Counted from the stretch's first letter, positions 41,545 to 52,745 are shown. The stretch is 64,000 bases of DNA from Limnephilus marmoratus (GCA_917880885.1 OU862921.1:53928508-53992507); one strand, 5' to 3'. The notes: a model not told the origin generated them from the sequence alone. Program-made: numbers and translations.

Positions 41545-43469
41545 CTAGTTTGTGTCATGTTGCTTGGTGAGTTTTCGTTTTATGTCACGTAAAGTTGAGT
41601 TAAAAATGTCAATGTGGTAATAATTTAAGTTAAATGAGTGTGTGGATCTGTAGATAAATGAGTTCTGTTTAGAGTTGGTCTTGCAAAGAGGGAGATTAAA
41701 GGTAAGCGACTGTCTACTGTTGCGATTTGGAACATGGAAGGATAGGCGTTGAAGAAGATCAGGACAATCGATTAAGTTATGTGTAATTTTAAATAACATT
41801 ACCGAATCTGCTATCGACAAGTTAACGTTTGCATTTTGAAGAACTTTGCAGAGTCTTCATTACTAACATGCGATCGAAAAGAGCGGAAATTGAGGTACCT
41901 TAAAAATCTGTTTTGAACGCTTTCAATTCTATTTTTGTGCACTGCATAGCCTGGGTTCCATACCTGAGATGCGTATTCAAGGATACTACGAACATATGAG
42001 AAATACAGTGTTTTGAAAGTAGTAAGGTCTTTAAATTGTTTACAGGAGCGGATTATGAAACCAAGCATAGAAGATGCGTTAGTGACTATATGGTCGATAT
42101 GTTTATTGAAATTCAGTTTACTATCAAGTATAACCCCAAGGTCCTTACTTTCGAATTTGATAGACAACGGTACATGATTAATTGAGTATTCATGGATTAA
42201 TACGTTTTTATTTCTAGTAAAGCGCACGATGAAGCATTTAGAAATATTTATTTCTAGACAATGGGCATTACAATACGTGCTCAAACGTAGCAAATCATCT
42301 TGCAGCTTCTGACAGTCCTCGATTGAATTTATAGGTGAAAATATTTTCATGTCATCTGCATACAGGATAGTTTGGGAGTTTAGAAAACAGTTACCAACAT
42401 CATTGATATATATGTTAAATAATAATGGTCCTAACAGACTGCCTTGAGGAACTCCTGATGTAACAGCAACAGAATTTGATTTAAATCCAGCAACCACTAC
42501 TATTTGGCTACGGTTGGAGATATACGAAGAGAGCCAACGATAAAGATTGCCATGAATACCAATCTCTAAGAGCTTGTTTAACAAGATTGAGTGATCGACC
42601 CTGTCAAACGCCTTACTAAAGTCGGTATAGATAGTGTCCACTTGTATTCGGTTATCCAAATTATCCTGGAGGTACTCTGTGAAAGTTAAAAGATTTGTGC
42701 TTGTTGATTTACCACTAATGAAACCGTGCTGGTTTATATTCAGGCTAGGTTTAAGAGCAGCATATAATTGATCATAGATTATTTTTTCAAAAATTTTGTT
42801 GAATATGCAAAGTTTAGAGATTGGCCTGTAGTTTTTGACATCAGTTTTTTTACCATTCTTGAAGATGGGAGACACAAACGCGGATTTCCATATAACTGGG
42901 ACAGTGCATTCGGTAAGAGAACGATTGAAAATCAAAGAAAGGGGTAAGGCTAGATTGTTTGCACATCGTTTAATAAGGATTGAAGGTATTTCGTCAGGAC
43001 CAGCACCTTTGCAAATATCAATTTCCTTAAGGTATTTTAAGACGATTTCTCGCGTCACCTCAATATTGCTTATATTGGATGTATGGTTTCCGATGTCAGT
43101 TGGATTACGGGCAGGTGGATTGGAGGGTTTACTGAAAACCGAACTGAAATATTCTGAGAATAAATTTGCGATGGCTGTTCCATTATCGGCTCTCAACTCT
43201 CCTAGATACATACATTTTGGAACACCCTGAGATTTGTTAGAGGATTTGACGTGGCTCCAGAAGTTTTTCGGGTTTGAGGGTATATTATTTTCGATTTTAC
43301 TTAAGTAACGAGATTTGTTTTCCCGACATAAATCTTTGTGCCGTTTACGAAGGAGAGAAAATGCGTCATAATCAGCCTGATTTTTGTATTTTTTATATTT
43401 GCTAAAATATTTCGATTTTTCCTTCATTACCTTAATAAGGGCAGCATTGTACCAAGGAGGATATTTCAA
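41545..43469 (-). pseudogene. LINE 2 reverse transcriptase
   Basis: A 552-codon frame (43469-41811) is followed by a frameshift into a 91-codon C-terminal frame (41820-41545). RT motifs in order are Gly-Pro-Asp-Glu-Ile-Pro (about 150), Asn-Tyr-Arg-Pro-Ile-Ser (about 208), Thr-Asp-Phe-Ser-Lys-Ala-Phe-Asp (about 280), Gly-Val-Pro-Gln-Gly-Ser (about 338), Tyr-Ala-Asp-Asp (about 371), then Leu-Gly-Val-Ile-Leu-Asp. The catalytic box is intact. An in-frame TAG at about 43470 separates it from the endonuclease. Confidence 0.9.
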
Positions 43470-44386
43470 ATTCTACGAAAATTTATGAGGAATATGAAGG
43501 TTTATGAGGGATTTCAAAAACGTATAGAAAGCATCAAGCGCTGGTTCTATTTGGGAGGTAGAGAAAATGGATGCCCAGTCAGCTTGTTCTAGGGCGAGAT
43601 TAATTGATTCGTAGTCTCCACGATTATATAGAAAAACTTTCCTTTTCGCATTTGTCAATGAAGGGGTTTCCTGAAATGGCACACTAATGGACAAAGCTTT
43701 ATGATATGCATCCTCGGGAACTAGCGGGTCGTCATTAGATTTGACAGAGATTAATAGATTTGACAGTATCAGATCTAGAATATTGCCGCTTGAATTTAGT
43801 TCACCGTTGTATTGCGAGAGGTCTAAAAAATGCATACAGTCTACGAAATGATTACTTACATGAGTAGAGTAATTACTAGGTGCATAGTGGGCAGATGACG
43901 TAGTTTGGGTCCATGAAATTTCCGCAAGATTAAGGTCACTTAAGATGACAAAAGAATCCATGGAATTATTCGATACCACATCTGATAACACGTTAAGGAA
44001 ATTTTCAAGTAAATATTGATGTTGAGTCCCTCCGGGGATGTATACGCAGCATATATGGACTAAACGGTGAGGTGTACTATTAGTGCGAATGGTGACCAAA
44101 TGTCTTCAGCACAAGAGGTCCATTCAGGTCGGGCGATGCTGATAAGCTCCTGTTTAATAGCTAATACTACACCACCGCCAAGACGTTGACCGGTGGAAGC
44201 GTAGTCGCGATCTCTACGATATACATGGTATCGAGAGTCGAAGAGTTCTTCATCTCTGAAACCTTTGGTGAGCCATGATTCTGTAAGAGCGATTATGTCG
44301 TAATCGTTTGAAAAGGTATTTTGAAGGAACGTCGTTGTTTTGGTTCGAAGACCTCTAACATTCTGGTAATATATTGCTAAAGACAT
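43470..44386 (-). pseudogene. LINE 2 endonuclease (frameshifted)
   Basis: Two frames (44386-44060 and 44099-43473) together make an apurinic-type endonuclease: Tyr-Tyr-Gln-Asn-Val-Arg-Gly-Leu at the start, Leu-Thr-Glu-Ser-Trp, Tyr-Arg-Arg-Asp, Gly-Gly-Gly-Val, Val-Tyr-Ile-Pro, Leu-Asp-Leu-Ile-Leu-Ser. The Gly-Asp-Phe-Asn motif reads Ser-Asp-Leu-Asn, keeping the catalytic Asp and Asn. One frameshift at about 44080 and the later TAG disable the protein. Confidence 0.85.
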
Positions 44387-44425
44387 GGGAGAGTATTTAA
44401 GTAAATGTTAGTGAGTAAGCGGTAA

Positions 44426-44595
44426 GGGAACGTACCCATACTACGTGACCAATTTTTTGCAATTTTTAACCCCCCCCCCCCCCCCCCCCCCGGTGACCAA
44501 AATCCTAAGCAAACCGCCGCTCATTTGTTCCAAGCGTGACATCTTGAAGACCCCCCCCCCCCCCCGAAGAGGTCACGTAGTATGGGTACGTTCCC
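44426..44595. mobile_element. MITE, PIF/Harbinger-like, with C-tracts
   Basis: Inverted ends of 25 bp begin GGGAACGTACCCATACTACG on the left and end with the reverse complement. TAA flanks both sides (44423-44425 and 44596-44598), the PIF/Harbinger target. The 170-bp element holds two long C runs (about 24 and 18) and no coding sequence. It lies between ORF1 and ORF2 of LINE 2. Confidence 0.85.
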
Positions 44596-44619
44596 TAAGT
44601 TATACATATAAGTGATAAG

Positions 44620-44820
44620 TATAATAAGTAAATTCGGTTATAGTGCATGCAATTTAAAAGAGTAAATACGTCTAACACAATGCATGTGTTAGATGTACCT
44701 ACGTAAATTAAGTACCTACGAACGTGCATTAATGTACGAGTATTTACGTAAAATAAGTAAATTCGGTTATAGGGCACGCAATTTAACAGAGTAAGTACAT
44801 CTAACACAATGCATGTGGGT
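44620..44820. repeat. Direct repeat, about 130-bp spacing
   Basis: 'taagtaaattcggttatag(t/g)gca(t/c)gcaatttaa' followed by 'tctaacacaatgcatgtg' occurs at about 44625 and 44755 within the LINE 2 inter-ORF spacer. Confidence 0.7.
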
Positions 44821-45324
44821 GCATCACAGAGTTTAAAATAATAATAACGTATATGTCTTGTAATACGCATCTCAGGTCCGGCTATTGATACTATTGTTCT
44901 GATGTTGATATAATTAGATATAGGTAGGTACCCATATTTAAGGTAAGAACTATTCATAATATTATTTAGTAGGTATTTCAGTGAGATTATTGTGAACAAA
45001 TGAGTATATAATAAATTGCTTACCACAACAGCAGAAAAGGCAATTAGTGTAAACGAGACGGTGATAGTTCGTCGAGTAGGTCTGGCTGTAAAGCGTGTAG
45101 CAGGTAGTGGTCGCCAACAGGCGGTTACATGGTTTTCAAATTGGTTCTTGAAAAGTTTACTTGATTGGGTTAGAAGTGAATTAAAAATTTTAAGGGAGAG
45201 GACAATATAGGAGAGGGAGGATAGGTGTAATAGGAGTGAATGATGAAGGGAGGGGAATGTGTGGGGAGATACATGACAGAATAAAAAATCTATTTTACGA
45301 CGCGAAGAGGATGCAGAACGACTT

Positions 45325-45930
45325 AGAAAATTTTCTTGAGGTCCTCTTCCTTGGTAATTAGTATGGGGGGCGAAGTAGAATTTTTCCTCACAAATATCAT
45401 GCTGTTTTTCAGCCACGTGAATTGGTACCCCTTCTCCTTCGCAAACCCCTTGGCCCGAAAAAGGAGGTTTTTGTTGAAGCTGGTCAGATGGTCGTTGACA
45501 TAGATTTTTTTTCGTCACCGGGGTAATTAAGGTCCTTCGTGCTTATTCCTTTTCTTCGTCGAATTGCCGATATGAATTCATTTTTACGTGAGCGGGAGGT
45601 GAATTTTACAATTATTGGTTTGATGAATTTAGAATGAAGTGGGTCTTTCGCCGAGACTCTGGTGGCGAACTCGATTTCACTGGTTTTAAAGTTGTGAATA
45701 CCAATTTGGTTTGCTATTTCTGATAGGATGTTTGGAATGTTTTCGTTTTTATCTTGAGGTATTCCTTTTATTTCAATTTTCTGAAGCCTCATCCATTGTT
45801 CCCTTTTGTTTGAATCTTCTTGCATAGATTTGATTGTCAATTGAAGAGAGGAAACGTCTCGTTCCAGGCTGTCTACTTTGCTCATCGATTGTTCAAATGC
45901 TTGGAATCGTTTAGTAAAATCATCTAATAT
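45325..45930 (-). pseudogene. LINE 2 ORF1, C-terminal part with FP25K-like domain
   Basis: A 133-codon frame (45885-45484), open upstream to the truncation at 45930, has a coiled-coil-like N-terminal part (Leu-Glu-Arg-Asp, then Gln-Leu-Thr-Ile) and an RRM-like Lys-Ile-Glu-Ile-Lys-Gly-Ile-Pro. After a frameshift at an A run near 45512 it continues with Tyr-Val-Asn-Asp-His-Leu, then Phe-Thr-Trp-Leu-Lys-Asn, Ile-Phe-Val-Arg-Lys and ends at about 45325. The C-terminal half belongs to the domain family shared by insect LINE ORF1 proteins and baculovirus FP25K. It would bind LINE RNA. Confidence 0.75.
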
Positions 45931-46288
45931 GTATAGTTTATCTGTACAGGCGCCCTTCAGGATTTTCTAATGAAATGCAACCATTTTGTTTGATACCACA
46001 TGTTCCGAGAAACTAGTTTAACATTAATTGATTTACCGAAGGTAGTCAACCACCCCTGTAGATTCAATAACACAATTATCATGCTCTACCCTTCAATGTT
46101 GAGACTTAAGAATAAATCTGCATCTTTGTTACTTTAACATTCCGTCTTTTCTTTCATTGATCTACCCACATGCCAGTACTTGTAATCCGGATATGGATTA
46201 ATGTTTATTTGAATATGAGAGTAATAATTATAGCATTGGGATGGCGGTGAACGCAAAGACAAATAAATAGGTAAGTATCACCGTTACA

Positions 46289-46640
46289 ACCTCAAGAGGT
46301 TCTCTGCGTTTGGTGACTTAGCAGGGGTGCCCGGCTTTATGGGGTGAGGTTTGTCCAGGTCTTGCTGGCGGATGCGTCTGCCCACCTACTGTGTGGCAGG
46401 CCAGATCGAGGGAGGCCTTTTGACCTTTCCAGCCAAACTCTCTCGACTCATCGTCTCGCACCGTAGTTGGGGGGATAGATTCATACTCCGTCACTTGGAC
46501 ACTCTGATCCCCCAGATTCCTACCCACCCCTCATACCTTTTTCCTTCCCAGAACTTCCTATTCTTCCCTTCCTTAAAAAAGCCTCCACACAGCAACCCCT
46601 AAGATGACATAGGCCCTAAGGGAAATTATTTTATGTAAGA
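46289..46640 (-). repeat. Repeat family A, copy 5, right part
   Basis: It continues the copy begun at 27553-27602 ('acctcaagaggttctctgcgtttggtgacttagcaggggtgcccgg') through to 'gcctccacacagcaacccctaagatgac'. The first four bases are the Gypsy target duplication. Confidence 0.8.
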
Positions 46641-46734
46641 AAAGTACGACTTTAGTACAAAATAAAAATTTTATTATGTTCGCTTTTTTTCTGAGCGGTC
46701 GAAAAAAAAAATTGTGTATAAAGATCAGTAATTA

Positions 46735-46862
46735 TTGGCCTGTGCATCATTATTTATACTTTCCAACTTCCTCTTCCCCATCTCCTTTCCCTCCCCACTA
46801 AGTCTCTTTGGCTCCTGGCGGTTGGGAGCAATTGGGACTCTTGGGCGGTAATATCATAAACA
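46735..46862 (+). repeat. SINE-like family B fragment (opposite orientation)
   Basis: The reverse complement of the distal family B body ('tccaacttcctcttccccatctcctttccctccccact'). Confidence 0.5.
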
Positions 46863-46864
46863 AA

Positions 46865-47895
46865 TTGAAACGGTTATTTGGATATTTAATGTGGCAGGTA
46901 TACGTAGCCATCATTGGTTACACAGCTTAGCCATTCTTAGAGAAAACTTACCATTTCCGTGGTTTTAAAAAAAAAATCAAATAATTCGCTGTTTTCCTAC
47001 TGCCTACCCTGATCAAAAGCTATGCGCACGCCACTATAATATAAGTAGCAAGTAGCAAGACTAGCAAGGTAGCTACATAATGTTCAAAACACTGACTACC
47101 AATTTGTCCAGCGTACGCTATAGATACATTCCCATTACGTCTAATTCGATAACCGCATTTTTATGATTTGACTTACGTGTAAAATAAATATTCCCGGACA
47201 GATCAGCTACTCGTATGAGCCGACGCGATTGACCGAGTTATGCGCTCACTAAAATAAATCATAATGTTTGAGTAGGAACAGGAACACTTAAATTCCACCG
47301 CCCCGACCGGTTCTTCTCTGCTCACTGCTCACTGCTCACTGCCCAGTGACAACACATAGATTCCACCTTACACGATCAACCACATACCTGCCACTATTTG
47401 TTACATCCTGCTAATTAGGTAGGTACGGAAAATAACAAATAATGTAATACCAAGTATTTTGGGGCATTAGTTGCCCCCAATTTCAATTGCTGGACTATCT
47501 CGTGAAAAACTATCTCGTGGTAAGTTTTCTCTAAGACTTGAGATTTATAGAGGGTTAGCAGTTGGTCACCATTGAAGTGCCCTTTACAAGACGCCCAATT
47601 TCTTGGATTTTTAAAAAAATTTCTTGGATTTCCAAATTTAACAAGGAGAACGTCTAGTGTGTATCACATTATACAAACGTGTTTAGATGAAAAAAATAAT
47701 GTCTTGTCTGAAAACACAGCAAAACCCAATGGATGCAATGGACTTCATTTTTAGTGACGGAATTAGGAGTAGGTACACCCGACTGACATCAAATTTATTG
47801 ACCGTTTTGAAGACAACACAATAAATATAAAATTCCGTTCACTTTCTCGAAGAAAACTTCATGTGAAAGGTTTTCACTTTGTGATGGCGTTATTT
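46865..47895. other. Spacer, nothing recognised
   Basis: A short triplicated CTCACTG word lies near 47320. No frame is convincing. Confidence 0.4.
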
Positions 47896-47901
47896 ATTTT
47901 A

Positions 47902-48077
47902 TTAAAAGACAAATAACTTTGCTTACATTGCTTTATTTTATACACAACCTGCATGTTTCGTGAACAATATTCATATCATCAGTGTACATTTACTCCTGAT
48001 GATGTGAACATTGTTCACGAAACATATAGATGGTGTATAAAATAAAGTGATGCGAACAAAGTTATTTGTCTTTTAAA
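47902..48077. mobile_element. Foldback MITE, about 80-bp arms
   Basis: The left arm (TTAAAAGACAAATAACTTTG... to 47982) pairs with the right arm (47996-48076) around a 13-nt centre with about 90% identity. The inner ends are ATCATCAG/CTGATGAT with TGTTTCGTGAACA-type palindromes. No clear target duplication or coding sequence was found. Confidence 0.75.
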
Positions 48078-48159
48078 AAATTTACGATTTTGACTATCTT
48101 GGCGAGATAGGGGAGCAAGGTTCCCAGCTTATTTTACAGTTGCTTTTTTACTTAAAAAA

Positions 48160-48540
48160 ATTGTTTCCCCTCAGGGTTCAAGTCATCTTGAGGGATGCTG
48201 TGTGGAAGGTCTTTTATGAAAGAAAGGAGAGGAAGTGCGTGGGTGTCCTGTAGTGACGGACGTATGAATCCATCCCTCACAATGCGGTGCACAGCGATGA
48301 ATCTTGCTAGAGAGATTAAAAGGTCTCAACCAGTCTCTCCCGATCCGTCTTGCAAGGCAGTTGGTGGCTACATGCATCTGGCATCAAGTCCAAGGTAAAC
48401 CTCACCCATTAACCCAGGCACCCCTGCTGTAACCAAACATAGCGAACCACTTGGGATGACTTATGGCAAAGGTGTTGGCTATCCAATAAATGGTTCCCGG
48501 GGCAGCCGCAAAATTCCATACCCGCCTCCTAAATCATAAA
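48160..48540 (+). repeat. Repeat family A, copy 6
   Basis: A near-complete copy from 'gtttcccctcagggttcaagtcatc' through 'cagtctctcccgatccg' to 'ccaataaatggttcccggggcagccg'. Confidence 0.8.
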
Positions 48541-48599
48541 TCTACATATTTCGTAGGTAATCTATGTAATGATGCATGCAAATTGCAAACTCATTTATT

Positions 48600-49560
48600 G
48601 TAACTATGTTTTGAAAGCTTTATTTAATTTGATTCGCAGCAATTTTACTTTGCACTTTTTCAATCAATTGCTACATATGGTATTGTGGGATGGGGAGGGT
48701 GTGCAATGTCAATTCTATATCCCATGGTCGTAATACAAAAACTTCTGCTAAGGATAATATTCAAATGTAACCCATCACACTCATCAGAGCCACTCTTTAA
48801 AAAAATCACAGTATTAGACATTCGACAATTATACATAAAAACAATTCTCATATTCCTATGGAAAAACGATTCGATGGAAAAAACACAAAAAAAATTCACA
48901 CTCGGTATTCGTCACACCTAAAATGTATAATTCCTACAACGAAAATAACTTTCGCACAGCGACAGTTCTCCTATATTGCCCCCAAAATGTTCAACTCACT
49001 GAGTATTGATACTAGGAAATCGAAAACTGATAAGCTTTATATCATAAATGTACAGGATTGGTTATTTACAAAGGGGAGGAACTATTTTAAAGAATGCCCG
49101 AAGTCAACAAGTTAAGTTAATTTGCTTTATTACTATTATTTTTTTTTTTTACATTCAAATAAAAAAAAATCTTTTGATAATTATCATAATAATGGATGGA
49201 TGACTTATTTTCAATATCTCCACAAGTAGCGTCATTATTTATTTATCTACTTATCATGTATTTATGTACCTATTTTATTTAAGCGAAACAGCAGCCTAAA
49301 ATAAAAGTAGTTTATTTGTATGTTTATTATTATATAAATATTATATACTTAATTAAGAAACCACTTAAAGCAGTCGTTGTTATACAAAACATTGTACCTT
49401 ACTATATGTATATTAACCAATAACAATTCTTGCATTTATATAATTATGTATTCATAATCCGACTACCATAATACGGGCATGTGCCTAGCGTGGTAGTCGA
49501 ATCACCTGTAAAAAATGTATAAAAAAATTATATGATGAATAAAGAAAAAGAAAAAAAAAA
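48600..49560 (+). pseudogene. LINE ORF2 C-terminus and 3' untranslated region
   Basis: Two overlapping frames read the end of a Jockey/CR1-group RT. The first (to 48921) has Tyr-Gly-Ile-Val-Gly-Trp-Gly, Gln-Lys-Leu-Leu-Leu-Arg-Ile-Ile and Leu-Phe; the second (48858-49115) has His-Thr-Arg-Tyr-Ser-Ser-His-Leu, then Ala-Pro-Lys-Met-Phe-Asn, and stops at 49113. One frameshift near 48890 (A run) joins them. The 3' untranslated region ends in an A-rich tail near 49560 and carries a stem-loop. Confidence 0.8.
49460..49499 (+). ncRNA. Stem-loop in LINE 3' untranslated region
   Basis: A 9-bp stem CGACTACCA/TGGTAGTCG with a 22-nt loop contains an inner GGCA/TGCC pairing. It has the same layout as 32041-32078 on the minus strand but different bases. 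Confidence 0.6.
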
Positions 49561-49564
49561 TTAA

Positions 49565-50075
49565 CGCAACCAAATCATCATCATAAAACCTATTTTTATA
49601 TATCTGATTATGAAAATCTAAATAAACAAACACTTTTTGCGCGTGCGGTCAGCCAAATTTATAGAGCTAAAAAACCCAGTCTGTTGGAATTTGAGATCTC
49701 TAACGATTCGGCCGAAGTGGACTCGAATCGTAAAAAATAAAAACTCATTAAAATATCACTCAGTAAATCAATATGGCCGATCAAATTATCTCATTATTGA
49801 GCTCTCAGTTAAACCAGCGCGGTTCTTTAAACTATTAAATAAAATGAACGACGTTGTTCTGTTTAGTGTCTTTATTAGATTCAGACCTATAAAATCTAAT
49901 TTAGTACGGCGAATTACTAAATTAAGTCTATAAATATCTCCTACCATCTCCCACGAGAGCCGAGTTCATTTAGTATTGCATCTACGGATAAATCAGGTGG
50001 TGGAATTCACCCACGCCATCGCCGTGATAGACGATAATTATTATAATTGTTCAATGCCGTTTATTCATGCATCGC
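49565..50075. other. Spacer, nothing recognised
   Basis: The 98-codon frame at 49637-49933 is not recognisable. Confidence 0.4.
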
Positions 50076-50079
50076 GCAG

Positions 50080-50165
50080 CATGACCATCTTCGTGACAGA
50101 GCAGTAAGCTCTTTGGATATGGGCCCTAGAGGTCGCGGGTTTGATACCCATCATCTTCGTACAAA
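50080..50165 (+). mobile_element. tRNA-like SINE head fragment
   Basis: 'agagcagtaagctctt' resembles a D arm, and 'aggtcgcgggtttgatacc' contains a B box (GGTTTGATACC). The spacing fits a tRNA, but the acceptor does not pair. The adjoining sequence is a family B fragment in the opposite orientation. Confidence 0.45.
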
Positions 50166-50204
50166 TATTTAGTCTAATTTATTTTTAATTAAATATGGAT
50201 TTTT

Positions 50205-50345
50205 TCAAGTCATTTCATGCAGTGTTTCAATTCTGAATGGTGGTCTTAAACTAGGGCGATTCTGAGAGTATCTACCACTCTGGAAGGTAACGTAAATATA
50301 CCTACCTTATATTATTTTAAAATTATTCAATTGTGAAATAACACG
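50205..50345 (-). repeat. SINE-like family B, copy 4 (partial)
   Basis: The plus strand shows 'tttcaattctgaatggtggtc', 'tctaccactctggaa' and 'aattgtgaaataacac', matching the middle of copies 1 to 3. The tRNA head is missing. Confidence 0.65.
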
Positions 50346-50364
50346 TATACACAGAGTGAATAAT

Positions 50365-50430
50365 AATAATAACATTTTGCTGATTTATAAAGCGCCGTTT
50401 TTGTGAAAAATCACCTCAAGGGCGCTGTAG
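50365..50430 (+). repeat. Hairpin module C, copy 3
   Basis: AATAATAATAATAA is followed by 'tataaagcgccgtttttgtgaaaaatcacctcaagggcgctgta'. GCGCC/GGCGC form a stem. Confidence 0.65.
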
Positions 50431-50434
50431 AGGT

Positions 50435-52555
50435 AGAGTGTAGGTGTTTACGCAACTATCTATATCTACCTTCCTCCATCCAACCTATCTTCCATACCTA
50501 ACATATTTGACAATATTTGCCAATATTACGTACTTATGACATACTGGAATAACAATTCCAAGGTGCAGTAAGTCTATTTAAGTAACTCATGCAGTTGTCA
50601 CTCCTATCATATCTCGGTCTTTTTAATATCGATTCGCCCAGAGACTTTGCACTGATCAGCTAAGTAATTTATCGGTGCCACGGTACCACAAGAACGTGCT
50701 GTGGGAAATTAAGGTCAGTCAGATTCCTTTTTGTGTCCTCTGTTCCCGTAGTTGTGTCATTTTGAAAACCCATACATTTTGATTACAGCCCATTGATTTT
50801 CACAGTCAATGTATCTGCGACTACAACATGTAGGTACCCATTCAAATCCTTTTGTTTTGTTTGTACCTATCCAAACCTCACCTCAGAATTATAATTTTGG
50901 GATAGGTGAATGGTCCAAGACCATTTGTGCACCGGAATTCTGCTTTAATTGAAAAAGATGACACTAAATGAAGTTAATAATCGAATAGAACATAATTAAT
51001 GCTCTCGTTGAAAGTTAATTGATCGGTCTAGCCCAAAGTGCAGGCGCCAGCACAACTTGCACTAATACTGCAACAGGGTATTTATTTCGTTTTTTTAAAT
51101 CTACCGTGAAAGACAAACGTGTTTTGGCTCGAATATTTCCACCTTCTCAGATGTTGGACAACGGTGGGGGTTGGAACGTTTACAACAGGAAACTGAAACA
51201 TCTCTATTACAAAACTCATCAATATTAATTTAATGTCGATCATAATGTAAATAATTAACTTTTTTAATTACTTGCCACATTTTCTTTGGTATATTCTGGC
51301 TACGTACCAATCTATTAATGAAAAAATATAAAATGAGTATTTTTGTCGAAATTATGTAATACAAAGGGAGCAGTGGAACGTACACGAAACAGATTTTGTG
51401 CGTATTTTCAGAATAAAACGTCGTTGTCATTTTGCTGACCAATAATATACTTTTTAAATTAAAAACGAAAACTACATGTTTCTGCTTACCACACTTTCGG
51501 GTATGTGCTGATACAACCTGAATAATATTATATTCCGAAAATGGTGACCGGATATCTAATAATCATGGAACTTCGACACCTCCTTTGAAAATTCATTTAA
51601 ATTGATTAAAAAAAAATGGTTAAATAGTTTACTTTACGTTAAGGTATGGGCTATTTTACAATTTTGCGTTACTTTTAATTGTTTTTCAAAAGGGTGTTCA
51701 AAATCTGATTTGTCATGGAACCCCCAAAAATATCATTTCTCATTTCTCAATGGAAATAAAAATTATTGATTATTGATCCGAACTCAAAATTAATCTGTTA
51801 GATATTAATTGGTATTTGAAAGAATTTGCGTACTTCTGTTATTTAGTAAGGCGTATTTTTAACACATTTCCAGAAACAATAAAAAACACATTCACCTTTA
51901 CGGTGGCACGTTGAAGAAATAAAGCGGAGAATTTATCAATCTCAGAAAGTAGTTTTCCCTTCAGCAAAGCGGAGTTATGAGCATTCCCAGAGATGAGCGT
52001 AAATTAACTTTGCAGACTGTTTGCTGAGAAAATAAAGCGGGCATTAATTTCCGGATCTCCTCCCTCATCCGAACCAGTGATTTATCTTCCCGCTAAGGAC
52101 CGACACCGAACTTCATTACGTGTGACTAATTGCCGCATAGATAAGAACAAGGAGGCGAGTACCTGCCGCTAGGACCTGCCGCTAAGGAACTCACTAAAAC
52201 AATACAAATCTTTAATCTCTTAACGCGCTACCCGAGCTTTTAAAGCTTGACTTGAGATGCCGCCCCCGTCCCGTGTCCCCCGCCCTGCCACTGGTAACGC
52301 GATAGGGCGGCAGCGCTTGGGCGGCTCGCTGGTTGCGGCGCGGCACGTGGCTCCCAAATAATATCTTCTAACCTTCTTGGAATTTGACTTAGAACAGACC
52401 AAATTGGAGCGCCTCGTAATAAGAAATGAAATGATGCATGAGGTTACTTCTACAAGTGACATTGTTCATTTCTACGCAATTGCCCAATCATTACTCACTA
52501 ATTTGAAATGATGTAAAGGACAAATTGTTAACTGCTCAGAAGAGCTAATTTTTTT
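50435..52555. other. Spacer, nothing recognised
   Basis: 2.1 kb without a convincing frame or repeat. A GC-rich patch at 52240-52350 gives an 80-codon minus frame of no recognisable kind. Confidence 0.4.
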
Positions 52556-52559
52556 TTAT

Positions 52560-52745
52560 TTATTTAATTAAATGAAGACAATATAAGCGAAACTCTATCG
52601 AAAATCTGGAAACAGAAATATCAGAAAAATATATTGGCAATTCTTAATCCCAGAGGTGCTAATATCATTTTCTTCATTTAATTAAATATTTATTACAATT
52701 TAAGGTTTTACTCAAAAAGTTAAAAATAAAAATAATAAAAAGTTT
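52560..52745. mobile_element. Palindromic MITE family E, copy 2
   Basis: Inverted ends ATTTAATTAAATGAAGA/TCTTCATTTAATTAAAT enclose a centre related to copy 1 (GCGAAACTCTATCGAAAATCTGGA). The right flank is the reverse complement of the left flank of copy 1. Confidence 0.65.

Larger units (their letters stand above)
41271..45930 (-). mobile_element. LINE 2, 5'-truncated, inserted in the Gypsy 3' LTR
   Basis: On the minus strand the order is partial ORF1 (45930 to about 45325), a long spacer containing a MITE, then ORF2 (44386-41545), and a 3' region rich in AAATAAA ending at 41271. It belongs to the Jockey/CR1 group. The 5' end is cut within ORF1. Frameshifts and one stop make it inactive. Confidence 0.85.
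27603..46288 (+). mobile_element. Ty3/Gypsy LTR retrotransposon, nested and inactive
   Basis: LTRs lie at 27603-28260 and 40973-46288 (the latter split by a LINE), with ACCT target copies at 27599-27602 and 46289-46292. Between them are a primer site, gag, protease, RT, RNase H and integrase in Ty3/Gypsy order. Every reading frame is broken. A LINE (31.9-37.3 kb) sits inside integrase and another LINE inside the 3' LTR. Without the two LINEs the element is about 8.6 kb. The 2.9 kb between pol and the 3' LTR shows no env-like frame and has picked up smaller insertions. Confidence 0.9.
40973..46288 (+). repeat. Gypsy 3' LTR, split by LINE 2
   Basis: The two LTR parts are 40973-41270 and 45931-46288, together about 656 bp and close to identical to the 5' LTR. 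A 4.66 kb LINE lies between them. Confidence 0.9.

Noticed and set aside
44466..44570. C-tracts as pure sequencing artefact
   Set aside because: They sit symmetrically within a well-defined MITE, so the tracts are probably real, although their exact lengths may be wrong.
44595..45518. 307-codon minus-strand frame
   Set aside because: It starts in the ORF1 tail of LINE 2 in the wrong frame and runs through the inter-ORF spacer and its direct repeats. Composition is low-complexity and no motif is present.
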